A stretch of DNA of 64,000 bases from the NCBI GenBank assembly GCA_949291375.1, contig CASEVI010000001.1:194980-258979 (forward strand), read 5' to 3'. Shown here piece by piece: positions 24,608 through 32,640 of the stretch (position 1 is the first letter of the stretch; every line of letters starts with the position of its first letter). This stretch comes from an uncultured bacterium (GTDB lineage: Bacteria; Bacillota_I; Bacilli_A; RFN20; CAG-826). Made by a program: the position numbers and the translations under genes. Below the pieces are notes generated by a model that saw nothing but the letters and a program-made list of their open reading frames with translations, did not search any database and was not told the origin of the DNA.

Positions 24608-26620
24608 ATGCCAACAATTGATTTAATTAATGTTACAAAAAGATGGGGAGATTTCTATGCCGTTGATAATTTAAATCTCCATATAGATGATTATTCATTC
24701 ATTACATTACTTGGCCCATCAGGATGTGGAAAAACTACCACACTCCGTATGATTGCCGGTCTTGAAACTCCAACTAGTGGTAAAATTTTGATTAATGGTA
24801 TTCCAGTATTTGATAGTGATTTAGGAATTAATGTTCCTGCAAGTAAAAGACATGTTGGCTTCCTTTTCCAAAACTATGCTCTTTGGCCACACATGACAGT
24901 ACAAAAAAATATTGAATTTGGTTTACAAAATTTAAAAGAATATTTACCTGTTGTCGATTCAAATTTTACAAAAATTAAAAACGATATTTTAGTTTTAAAA
25001 AATCCGCAAAAGGTTGTTGAATTAGTAAAACAAAATGTCGATAAAAATGGAAAAGTAGACAAAAGAAGAACTTTAATTGCTATTATTGATCAATTTAAAG
25101 TTTCTAATTTTACTGCAAAATATATTTTTGATTTACATTTAGAAGAAAAAGACGATTTATCTTCAATTTGTGCTAAAGAAATTGAAAATAAACAAAAGGA
25201 ATTAGAATCAATAACTCATAAATACGAAGAAAAAGGTATTGATTTAAATAGTGAAGGTTATGTTTTAAGCGAACCTGAACTCGCAGAAGATTATATTGCT
25301 TTAAATTTGAGCTATGAAGCAATTAAAGATTATAAGACGCTTCTTTCATATTTTGATTATGCAGTTAATGAAAATGAAAAACCTTTAAAAGTTATCATGA
25401 GAAAAACAAACGTTTCATTAAAAACTGCTAAAAAATTATATGAATTCGCTTTATCAATTAAAGATAAGAATGAAGAAGAACAAAAGAGTTTAGTAGAAAA
25501 TGAACTTAAAGAATATGAAACCCAATTAGCTAGAATAAGAAGTGATTATTTAAATAATAATTTCCATCTTAATAATAAGGGTGAAAAAATTCCTTCGATT
25601 GATTTTGATAATAAATCTTGGGATGGAAAAAAAGTACACTTAATGAAATATAGAAAATTAAGTGCTGAAGAAATCGATTTAAAAGTAAGACATGTTTCTA
25701 GAGTAGTTAAAATTGGCGAATTCATGGAAAGATATCCTAGTGAACTTTCTGGAGGCCAACAACAAAGAGTTGCTATTGCTAGAACTTTAGCTCCTGGACC
25801 AAAAGTCTTATTCATGGATGAACCTCTTTCTAATCTAGATGCTAAGTTAAGACTAGAAATGAGAGGAGAACTTAAACGTTTGCATCTTGAAACTGGTTCA
25901 ACATTTGTTTACGTTACACATGATCAACTTGAAGCTATGACATTAGCTACAAAAATTTGTTTAATTAATAATGGTGTTTTACAACAATATGATGCCCCAT
26001 TAGATGTTTATAAAAAACCAAATAATATTTTTGTTGCTGATTTCGTTGGTTCTCCTGCCATTAACTTTGTTGAAGCAATCGCTTCTCAAGATGAAAGTGA
26101 AAAAATTACTCTTTCACTTTTTGATGGATTAAAATTTGAATATCTTCCTACAACATCTTTAAATTTAACAAAAGAAAGAGAAGAAAGAGATAATGAAGTT
26201 AAAGAAAAAGAAAAAGAAGTTGAATCTTTGAAAAAAGATAAAAAATTCGTTGAAAAAGGTAATAAAGATCAAGAATTTAAATTCTCTATTCAAAAAGTTA
26301 CGGAAACAGTCGATTCAACTGAAGAAAGAGTAATTGATGAAAATGAATATGTTATTGGTATTCGTCCAGAATTTATTTCTCTTAATGATGATGGATTAAT
26401 TAATGGAGAAATTTATAATGCTCTTCCTAGTGGAATGGAAACAACAGTTAAAATTAGATTAGGTGAATTTATTCTTACTGGTGTTATATTTGGTGGAGTA
26501 GATTATAAAGTTGGATCAAACTGTAAACTTAATTTCATTGGTAAAGAAATATTACTTTTTGATAGAAAGAGTGGAAAACTTCTTTCTCAAGGTAGTTTAA
26601 AATATTTAAATAATGAATAA
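24608..26620 (+). CDS. ABC importer ATPase with a ~240-residue insertion
   Basis: 670 aa, against about 340-380 usual for PotA/FbpC/MalK-type subunits. Walker A GPSGCGKTT at 36-44 and Q-loop Gln88 are standard. The signature LSGGQ begins at Leu380, whereas it normally lies about 50 residues after the Q-loop, so about 240 extra, mostly helical, charged residues sit in the helical subdomain. Walker B FMDEP and the H-loop VTHD follow normally. A second charged insert (KEREERDNEVKEKEKEVES region) splits the TOBE domain near the C-terminus. The reading frame is intact throughout. The insert faces the permease contact surface and may regulate transport (inference). Confidence 0.88.
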   Translation: MPTIDLINVTKRWGDFYAVDNLNLHIDDYSFITLLGPSGCGKTTTLRMIAGLETPTSGKILINGIPVFDSDLGINVPASKRHVGFLFQNYALWPHMTVQKNIEFGLQNLKEYLPVVDSNFTKIKNDILVLKNPQKVVELVKQNVDKNGKVDKRRTLIAIIDQFKVSNFTAKYIFDLHLEEKDDLSSICAKEIENKQKELESITHKYEEKGIDLNSEGYVLSEPELAEDYIALNLSYEAIKDYKTLLSYFDYAVNENEKPLKVIMRKTNVSLKTAKKLYEFALSIKDKNEEEQKSLVENELKEYETQLARIRSDYLNNNFHLNNKGEKIPSIDFDNKSWDGKKVHLMKYRKLSAEEIDLKVRHVSRVVKIGEFMERYPSELSGGQQQRVAIARTLAPGPKVLFMDEPLSNLDAKLRLEMRGELKRLHLETGSTFVYVTHDQLEAMTLATKICLINNGVLQQYDAPLDVYKKPNNIFVADFVGSPAINFVEAIASQDESEKITLSLFDGLKFEYLPTTSLNLTKEREERDNEVKEKEKEVESLKKDKKFVEKGNKDQEFKFSIQKVTETVDSTEERVIDENEYVIGIRPEFISLNDDGLINGEIYNALPSGMETTVKIRLGEFILTGVIFGGVDYKVGSNCKLNFIGKEILLFDRKSGKLLSQGSLKYLNNE

Positions 26621-26621
26621 A

Positions 26622-26653
26622 AAATAAGGGCATCAGTTTTGATGCCCTTATTT
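26622..26653 (+). terminator. Strong Rho-independent terminator after the importer operon
   Basis: A 14-bp stem AAATAAGGGCATCA / TGATGCCCTTATTT with loop GTTT directly after the ATPase gene. Confidence 0.9.
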
Positions 26654-26718
26654 AAAAAAAGAAATTAAATTAAGTTAAATTAAATAATATTTAAATATAT
26701 ATAAATTAGGGATAATAA

Positions 26719-26769
26719 ATGGCTTATTTATGGAAAAAGAAACACTATCTAGATATGAATATTGGTTAG
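26719..26769 (+). other. 16-codon ORF overlapping the phosphoglucomutase start
   Basis: ATG at 26719 is 7 bases after AGGG and opens a 16-residue frame (MAYLWKKKHYLDMNIG) that ends inside the next gene, in a different frame. The phosphoglucomutase ATG itself (26730) has no ribosome site at normal distance. A similar arrangement precedes the isomerase gene. Confidence 0.3.
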
Positions 26770-28496
26770 ATTCTTTAAAAAATATTGATATAAATCATTA
26801 TAAAGAGTTAAAAAGTATAAAGAGTGAAGAAATAATTAATGATCTATTTTATAAAGATTTAAGTTTTGGAACTGGAGGACTTAGAGGAATAATGTCTTTA
26901 GGTTCTTCTAAACTTAATAAATATAATATATATAAAGCAACTGAAGGATTTGCTTTATATTTAAAAGAAAAATATAAAGAAAAAATAATAAATAATGAAG
27001 AAATAAGTGTAGTTATTGGCTATGATTCTCGTTTTAATTCAAAAGAATTTGCTTATCTTTCTTCCCTTGTTTTAGCATCTAATAAAATAAAAGTATATTT
27101 ATTTAAGGAACTTACTCCTACTCCAGTAGTTTCTTTTGCAATTAGAAAATTAAAAGCTAATGGAGGAATAATTATAACAGCATCTCATAATCCAAAAGAA
27201 TATAATGGTTATAAAGTTTATAATGAAAATGCTTATCAAATTACTTTAAATGAGGCTAATGAAATATTAACTAAAATAAATAGTGTTGATACTTTTAAAG
27301 ATTTTAAATTACATACTGATGAAAAAAATATCGATAAATCAAATATAAATTATATAAACGATGATATTTTTAATGAATTTATATTATCTACTTTATCCTC
27401 ATCATTATTAAAAAATAGAAATAAAAAAGGAAATTTTAAAATCGTTTATACTCCTTTAAATGGAACAGGATTAAGATATATAAAAGAAACATTAACTAAA
27501 GATGGTTTTACTGATTTAATAATTGTAAAAGAACAAGAAAAACCTGATCCTTCTTTTTTAACGTGTCCTAAACCAAATCCCGAATTAAAAGAAACATTAT
27601 CTTTAGGTGTTAAATATTTAAAAAATACTTCTAGTGATATTTTACTTGCAAATGATCCAGATGCTGATAGAGTAGCCTTAGTAATAAATGATAAAATAAA
27701 AAATGAAATTTATTATCCTTCAGGTAATGAAATTGCTATTTTATTACTTGATTTTATTATTAACTACAACATTAATATTAATAAATTAGATAAATCTTAT
27801 TTTAATAATAAAGAAGTAGTTAGAAGTATTGTATCTACTTCTTTAGTAGATAAAATAGCTAAAAAATATAATATAAATTTAAAAACAGTTTTAACTGGTT
27901 TTAAATTTATAGGAGAAGAAATAGACTCTTTAGAAAAAGAAAATAAATTAAATAACTTTTTATTAGGATTTGAAGAGAGCTATGGATATTTAACTAATAC
28001 CGATATAAGAGATAAAGATAGTATAAATGCTTCTCTTTTAATTAGTGAAATGTGTTATTTTTATAAAATAAATAACATTTCACTAATTGATAAACTAGAT
28101 TCTATATATAAAGAATATGGTTATTATAAAAATATTTTATTAACACATAATTTTGATGGTGAAAATGGAATGAAAAAAATGAAAGAAATTATGGAAAAAA
28201 TAAGAAAATTATCTTTAATAGAGTTATCTAATATATTAAAAGAAGAAGTAATAATAAAAGAAGATTATTTAAATAAAGAAAGTATTGATATAAATAATAA
28301 TAAAAGGAAGATAAATTTACCTAAGAGTGATGTTTTAATTTTAATATTTAAAAATGAAACTCGTTTTATGATTCGTCCTAGTGGAACTGAACCAAAATTA
28401 AAATGTTATATTGAAGTTAACTCTATAAATAAAGAAAAGAGTGAAGAATTAAATAATAAATATCAAGATTTGTTCGAAGTTTTAATGAATTTATAA
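26730..28496 (+). CDS. Phosphoglucomutase/phosphomannomutase (PgcA-like)
   Basis: 588 aa, typical length for the Firmicute alpha-phosphohexomutases. Active-site Ser152 in TASHNPKEYNG, the metal loop DPDADRVAL, the sugar-binding loop GFEESYGYL and the phosphate-binding loop RPSGTEPKLKCY are all present. It interconverts hexose 1- and 6-phosphates. The next gene encodes mannose-6-phosphate isomerase, so the pair handles mannose/glucose phosphates after the importer operon. Confidence 0.92.
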   Translation: MEKETLSRYEYWLDSLKNIDINHYKELKSIKSEEIINDLFYKDLSFGTGGLRGIMSLGSSKLNKYNIYKATEGFALYLKEKYKEKIINNEEISVVIGYDSRFNSKEFAYLSSLVLASNKIKVYLFKELTPTPVVSFAIRKLKANGGIIITASHNPKEYNGYKVYNENAYQITLNEANEILTKINSVDTFKDFKLHTDEKNIDKSNINYINDDIFNEFILSTLSSSLLKNRNKKGNFKIVYTPLNGTGLRYIKETLTKDGFTDLIIVKEQEKPDPSFLTCPKPNPELKETLSLGVKYLKNTSSDILLANDPDADRVALVINDKIKNEIYYPSGNEIAILLLDFIINYNININKLDKSYFNNKEVVRSIVSTSLVDKIAKKYNINLKTVLTGFKFIGEEIDSLEKENKLNNFLLGFEESYGYLTNTDIRDKDSINASLLISEMCYFYKINNISLIDKLDSIYKEYGYYKNILLTHNFDGENGMKKMKEIMEKIRKLSLIELSNILKEEVIIKEDYLNKESIDINNNKRKINLPKSDVLILIFKNETRFMIRPSGTEPKLKCYIEVNSINKEKSEELNNKYQDLFEVLMNL

Positions 28497-28507
28497 AGGT
28501 AAAAATA

Positions 28508-28549
28508 ATGAAAATATGGAAGACATTGTTGAACTTATTCCTTCTTTAA
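28508..28549 (+). other. 13-codon ORF overlapping the mannose-6-phosphate isomerase start
   Basis: ATG at 28508 is 8 bases after AAAGG and opens MKIWKTLLNLFLL, which stops inside the isomerase gene in another frame. The isomerase ATG (28516) is 16 bases from that site, beyond the optimal range. Confidence 0.3.
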
Positions 28550-29466
28550 AAGAATATCTTTGGGGTGGAACAAAATTAAAAAAATATAAAGATAAAAATA
28601 ATAAATATGAAAAAATAAGTGAATCACGGGAATTATCTTTTTTAGATGAAGGACCTTCTTTATTTATTGATAAAGATGATAATAATAAATTAAAAGAAGT
28701 AAGGAAAGAAGTAGATTATAATAAAGATTTAGGAAGTAATGTTTCTTCTTTTACTTTTAATAATAAGTTATTTTTTCCAACATTAATTAAATTAATTGAT
28801 TCAAGTGATTCATTATCTATTCAAGTTCATCCTAGTGATGAATATGCTTTAAATCATGAAAATAGTTTAGGTAAAGAAGAAATGCGGATAATCTTAGATT
28901 CTTTACCATCATCTTATTTATTTTTAGGATTAAATAAAGATTTAACAAAAAATGATTTTGTTAAATCTATTAATGATAATAATTTATTATCATTATTAAA
29001 TAAGGTGATGGTAAAAAAAGGAGATATCTTTTTAATTAAACCAGGTACAATTCACGCAATAGGAAAAGGAATAACTCTTTTAGAAATACAAGAATCATCT
29101 TTTTTAACATATCGATTATATGATTATGACCGTATTGATAAAAAAAGTGGTCAAAAAAGGGAATTACATATTAATAAGGCTTTAGATGTAGTTAATCTTA
29201 AAAAGTTAGATCTTCCTACAATTACTTTAACTAATGAAAAAGAAATAAAAAGAAAATATTTTACTTGTTTTTTAGAAAAATTAAAGAAAAACAAAACAAA
29301 AGAATACTTATTTAACGATTCTTTTTCATGTTTAACGGTTATAGAAGGAGAAGGTTTTATTAATAATAAAAAAGTAAGTAAATATAAATCATATTTTATA
29401 AAATCAAATACAAAATTTTTAATTAAAGCTGGCACAAATATTAAATATGTCTTAACTAAAGTTTAA
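28516..29466 (+). CDS. manA: Mannose-6-phosphate isomerase, class I
   Basis: 316 aa zinc enzyme interconverting mannose 6-phosphate and fructose 6-phosphate. Landmarks: N-terminal PSLKEYLWGGTKLKKY, the metal-site region SIQVHPSDEYAL, KPGTIHAIGKGITLLEIQE and the active-site YRLYDYDR. The second cupin half is shorter, as in Firmicute short-form ManA. It follows the phosphoglucomutase by 19 bases. Confidence 0.92.
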   Translation: MEDIVELIPSLKEYLWGGTKLKKYKDKNNKYEKISESRELSFLDEGPSLFIDKDDNNKLKEVRKEVDYNKDLGSNVSSFTFNNKLFFPTLIKLIDSSDSLSIQVHPSDEYALNHENSLGKEEMRIILDSLPSSYLFLGLNKDLTKNDFVKSINDNNLLSLLNKVMVKKGDIFLIKPGTIHAIGKGITLLEIQESSFLTYRLYDYDRIDKKSGQKRELHINKALDVVNLKKLDLPTITLTNEKEIKRKYFTCFLEKLKKNKTKEYLFNDSFSCLTVIEGEGFINNKKVSKYKSYFIKSNTKFLIKAGTNIKYVLTKV

Positions 29467-29486
29467 TTAATTTTTGTTTTTAACAT

Positions 29487-29495
29487 TGTTATAAT
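29487..29495 (+). promoter_or_regulatory. Consensus extended -10 promoter of the LacI-family gene, leaderless
   Basis: TG-T-TATAAT is a perfect extended -10. It ends 10 bases before the ATG at 29506 and there is no Shine-Dalgarno site. Confidence 0.7.
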
Positions 29496-29505
29496 AGTTT
29501 TTGTT

Positions 29506-30465
29506 ATGTTAAAAACAAAAAAAGTTGGATTAAAAGATATTGCTAAAAACTTAAATTTATCAATAAATACTGTTTCTCACGCTTTAAGAGATTTAAGTGA
29601 TATTAGCGAAGAAACTAAAGAAATTGTTAGAAAAGAAGCCTTAAGAGTAGGTTATCAAGCTAAAGGCTATACTTTTAAATTTTCTAAAATTTATACTATT
29701 GCTTTAGTTTTTGATTCTTTTCATAATCCTTATTTTGCTTTAATGGGACAACTTATAGTTGATAAAATTGAAAACGAAAAGTTTGATCTTTTAGTTATTA
29801 ATACTAATGAATTTAAAAAGATTGATGAAGAAATCATCAAAAAATGTTTATATCGAAAAGTAGATGCAATTATTTCTTTTAATGAACTTGAAGAAAAAGC
29901 AATTGAGCTTGCAAAAATTAATAATATTTATCTTCAACTTATTGGTAGAGTTAGTGAAAACCAATACGTTGATTCTTTATATACTGATGATATTAAGGGC
30001 GGAGAGATTGCAACAACTTATTTAATAAATAAAAACGCTAAAAAATTAATTTATGTTTATGAAAAAGCTAGTGAAGCTTCTAAAAGAAGATTAATTGGGT
30101 TTTTAAACATTGTAAAAAAATGTAATAAAGAATATAAACTTGTAACAATAGAAGAAGGATTAAAATCATTTTCTAATTTAATAAAAAATGAAAATTATGA
30201 TGGAATATTCTTTTATAATGACCGTATTTTATTAGATGCTTTAATGTATAAAAAAGAATATTATGAATTACTTAAGAAAATAAATGTTATTGGGTTTGAT
30301 AATGATATAAAAAGATTAGGATTTTATTATAAATTTCCTTCAATTGATTTTGATTATGATAAAATCTCATCAAAATCAATTGAATTACTTAAAGATCATT
30401 TAATTTATAAGAAAAAACAAAATGCTATAAAGATAAAATATGATGTTTATTTAAACGAAAATTAA
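29506..30465 (+). CDS. LacI-family transcriptional regulator
   Basis: 319 aa. N-terminal helix-turn-helix and hinge: GLKDIAKNLNLSINTVSHAL, with the YQAKGY hinge near residue 50. The rest is a periplasmic-binding-like effector domain (VDAIISFNELEEK, DSLYTDDIKGGEIATTYL, DGIFFYNDRILLDAL, VIGFDND). The C-terminal part is shorter than in CcpA. It lies between two operons whose promoters carry LacI/CcpA-type operators, so it is a candidate for binding them, though a CcpA encoded elsewhere is equally possible. Confidence 0.88.
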   Translation: MLKTKKVGLKDIAKNLNLSINTVSHALRDLSDISEETKEIVRKEALRVGYQAKGYTFKFSKIYTIALVFDSFHNPYFALMGQLIVDKIENEKFDLLVINTNEFKKIDEEIIKKCLYRKVDAIISFNELEEKAIELAKINNIYLQLIGRVSENQYVDSLYTDDIKGGEIATTYLINKNAKKLIYVYEKASEASKRRLIGFLNIVKKCNKEYKLVTIEEGLKSFSNLIKNENYDGIFFYNDRILLDALMYKKEYYELLKKINVIGFDNDIKRLGFYYKFPSIDFDYDKISSKSIELLKDHLIYKKKQNAIKIKYDVYLNEN

Positions 30466-30488
30466 ACTATAACAATTTTAGATATATT

Positions 30489-31142
30489 ATGAATAAAACA
30501 ATTAAAAATTTCTGGAAATGTAATTTAATTATTTTTGCGTTAGTAATAAATTCTTCTTGTTCTAAAAATTATGAAAAACAAGATTTTAATTTTTATTTTG
30601 CTGAGTTAAATGGCTTTGAATCTTTCATATCTAATTATGTAAATTTAGATAAAACAAAATTAGTTACATCTTATATAAATTTTGAGAATAGAGATTCTAT
30701 ATCTTTTTTTGGTTTAAAATCAATTAAATTTAATATTAAATCAGCTAATAAAGGGAATTTAGACGACATTTTATTAGTTAAATTAACTCATATCGATAAA
30801 ATTTCTTTATATTATAAAATAGAAAAGCATTCTTATTTAGAAATAAATTTAAATGTGTATTTACCTATTCAATATGAAAATAATATTAAAAATCTTTTCT
30901 TTAAAAGTGAAAATGATGTAAATATTTCTTATTTTGTTTCGGATTTAGAAACAACTCTAATTGATTATAAATATTCATATTTTTTGGGCGGTTTGCAAAA
31001 TGAATATTATAGATTTGCTGATTACATTTATTATTCATACTTTGAAGCTAGTTCATCAAAATTGAATGAATTGAAATACGAATTAAATTTAGCAAATGCC
31101 ATATATAACGTTTATCTTTCTGATTTTTTCTTACTTTTTTAA
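30489..31142 (+). CDS. Putative lipoprotein of unknown function
   Basis: 217 aa. The N-terminus has a basic region, a hydrophobic stretch and INSSC (Cys24), consistent with a lipobox. The mature part is rich in Tyr, Asn and Lys with no recognised motif. It starts 23 bases after the LacI gene without a clear ribosome site; a TATAAC lies at 30468. It could be part of the regulator's transcript. Confidence 0.6.
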   Translation: MNKTIKNFWKCNLIIFALVINSSCSKNYEKQDFNFYFAELNGFESFISNYVNLDKTKLVTSYINFENRDSISFFGLKSIKFNIKSANKGNLDDILLVKLTHIDKISLYYKIEKHSYLEINLNVYLPIQYENNIKNLFFKSENDVNISYFVSDLETTLIDYKYSYFLGGLQNEYYRFADYIYYSYFEASSSKLNELKYELNLANAIYNVYLSDFFLLF

Positions 31143-31248
31143 TTATTTTCACACTTTTTCATCATTAAATAGTCTAATTAGATTCTTTTGTCAATCGAAA
31201 AAATAAAAAAATTTTTAGTAAAAATTTCGGTAAAATGCACATTAATCA

Positions 31249-31264
31249 ACATTAATATTAATGT
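31249..31264. promoter_or_regulatory. Perfect 16-base palindrome upstream of the mgl-type promoter
   Basis: ACATTAATATTAATGT is fully palindromic and ends 14 bases before the -35 box. The half CATTAAT also occurs once more at 31239. Possible second operator. Confidence 0.4.
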
Positions 31265-31278
31265 AAATTGAAAAAAAG

Positions 31279-31307
31279 TTGATATGAAAGCGCTTTCAAA
31301 TTATAAT
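31279..31307 (+). promoter_or_regulatory. Promoter with a perfectly palindromic cre in the spacer
   Basis: TTGATA (31279-31284), 17-base spacer, TATAAT (31302-31307). The spacer starts with TGAAAGCGCTTTCA (31285-31298), a perfect 14-base palindrome matching the ideal CcpA/cre site. The layout copies the promoter at 21273. Confidence 0.88.
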
Positions 31308-31398
31308 AAAGAAGACTAAAAGATAAATAAAATTCTTATCGAAATTACTTTATCTTGGTTAATTTAAACGGAATTATTAGGAGGAAAAATTAAATAAT

Positions 31399-32523
31399 AT
31401 GAAAAGAAGATTAATTCCTGGAATTGCTGCTGTCGCTTTAATGGCTGCTGGTTTAGCATCTTGTGGTGGTGATTCAGCTGCTACAGAATGGACATTAGAA
31501 AATGCTCTTTCTGATGGCGAATTAGGTTACATCATCTTAGTTGGTGAAGATGGAAACCCAGAAGCTGAAGATAGAACACAAGGTTGTATCGACGCATTAA
31601 ATGAAATCGCTAAAGAAGGTGGATTTACTGCTAAAGAACTTACAAGAAAAACTTGTATTGATACAAATGGCAACTCTTGGTCAGACCAAGCTGCTAAAGA
31701 ATTCGTTGAAACATGTATTACTCAATATGGTTCAAGCTTAGACTTCATCGTTTCCAATAACGATGGTATGGCTGTTGCTGCAGCAGGTTGTTCAAACTTA
31801 TTAAAAGGAACTCCAATTGTTGGTTTCGATGCTTTATCTTCTGCATGTGATATGATTATAGAAGGTACTTTAGCTGGTTCTGTTTCACAAAATGGTGATG
31901 ATCAAGCTTTAGCTACTGCAGTTACATTAGGTAACCTTCTTAAAGGTGAAACACCTGTTATCGATGATACATATGGCGGAAAAGCTGCTTTAAATCTCGC
32001 TCAATTAGATGAACATATTATTCAAACAGAATTCGCAGCTGTCACAGCTTCAAATGCTGAATCATTAAAACCTGGTGCATATGTTGATGTTGCTGCTGAT
32101 TCTGCATTAAGTGGCAAAAAGATGTTAGTTGCTACATATTCAAACAACGATAACTTCATTAAAGAAACATATAGACAAGCATTACCACATTATGCCGAAG
32201 CATTAGGCTTTGAAGTCGAAGTCGTCGAAGGTGATGGTTCAAACGATGCTGCTTTACAAGATTTAATTAGAACAGCTGTTGCTGAAGATACATATGATTG
32301 TTTCGCATTAAATATTATTACTCATGCTAACTATGAAGATTATCTTAATATTGTCGGTGATAAACCAGTAGTATTCTTCAACAGACAACCAAAAACTTCT
32401 GACAACTCAACTGTTGCTGATCTCTCAGGATTAGACAATGTTTACTTCGTTGGTTCTGGTTCAGAAGGTCAAGGTGTTGCTCAAGGACAAATTATTAAAG
32501 ATTGGTATCACGCATTAGCTTAA
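31399..32523 (+). CDS. Sugar-binding lipoprotein of an Mgl/Rbs-type importer
   Basis: 374 aa, GGAGG before the start. Lipobox GLASC, Cys22. The mature domain is a type-1 periplasmic-binding fold (LGYIILVGEDGNPEA, DFIVSNNDGMAVAAAG, IVGFDAL, MLVATYSNNDNFIKETY). Genes for an MglA-type ATPase and MglC-type permease follow. Galactose, glucose or ribose are the usual ligands; the sequence alone does not decide. Codon use is richer in C and G than in neighbours, as expected of a highly expressed receptor. Confidence 0.85.
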   Translation: MKRRLIPGIAAVALMAAGLASCGGDSAATEWTLENALSDGELGYIILVGEDGNPEAEDRTQGCIDALNEIAKEGGFTAKELTRKTCIDTNGNSWSDQAAKEFVETCITQYGSSLDFIVSNNDGMAVAAAGCSNLLKGTPIVGFDALSSACDMIIEGTLAGSVSQNGDDQALATAVTLGNLLKGETPVIDDTYGGKAALNLAQLDEHIIQTEFAAVTASNAESLKPGAYVDVAADSALSGKKMLVATYSNNDNFIKETYRQALPHYAEALGFEVEVVEGDGSNDAALQDLIRTAVAEDTYDCFALNIITHANYEDYLNIVGDKPVVFFNRQPKTSDNSTVADLSGLDNVYFVGSGSEGQGVAQGQIIKDWYHALA

Positions 32524-32543
32524 TCAATTTTTAAAAAAAACTA

Positions 32544-32578
32544 GCGCCCCATTGACTACCTTTGGGGTGCTTTATTTT
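32544..32578 (+). terminator. Stem-loop after the sugar-binding gene, attenuator or terminator
   Basis: GCGCCCCA / TGGGGTGC (one G-U pair) with an 11-base loop, then TTTATTTT. It sits between the receptor and ATPase genes, so it probably lowers expression of the downstream genes relative to the receptor. Confidence 0.75.
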
Positions 32579-32640
32579 AATATATGTTTTCTTTTCTAAA
32601 AAATATATTAAAGTAAATAAATTATAGTGAGGTAATAAAT

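Noticed and set aside
25546-25815. 89-codon minus-strand open frame inside the insertion-bearing ATPase
   Set aside because: Antisense to LSGGQ-containing coding sequence; explained as a shadow of it.
31285-31298. Reading the spacer palindrome as a terminator
   Set aside because: It sits between -35 and -10 boxes with consensus spacing and fits the cre consensus, so an operator explains it better.
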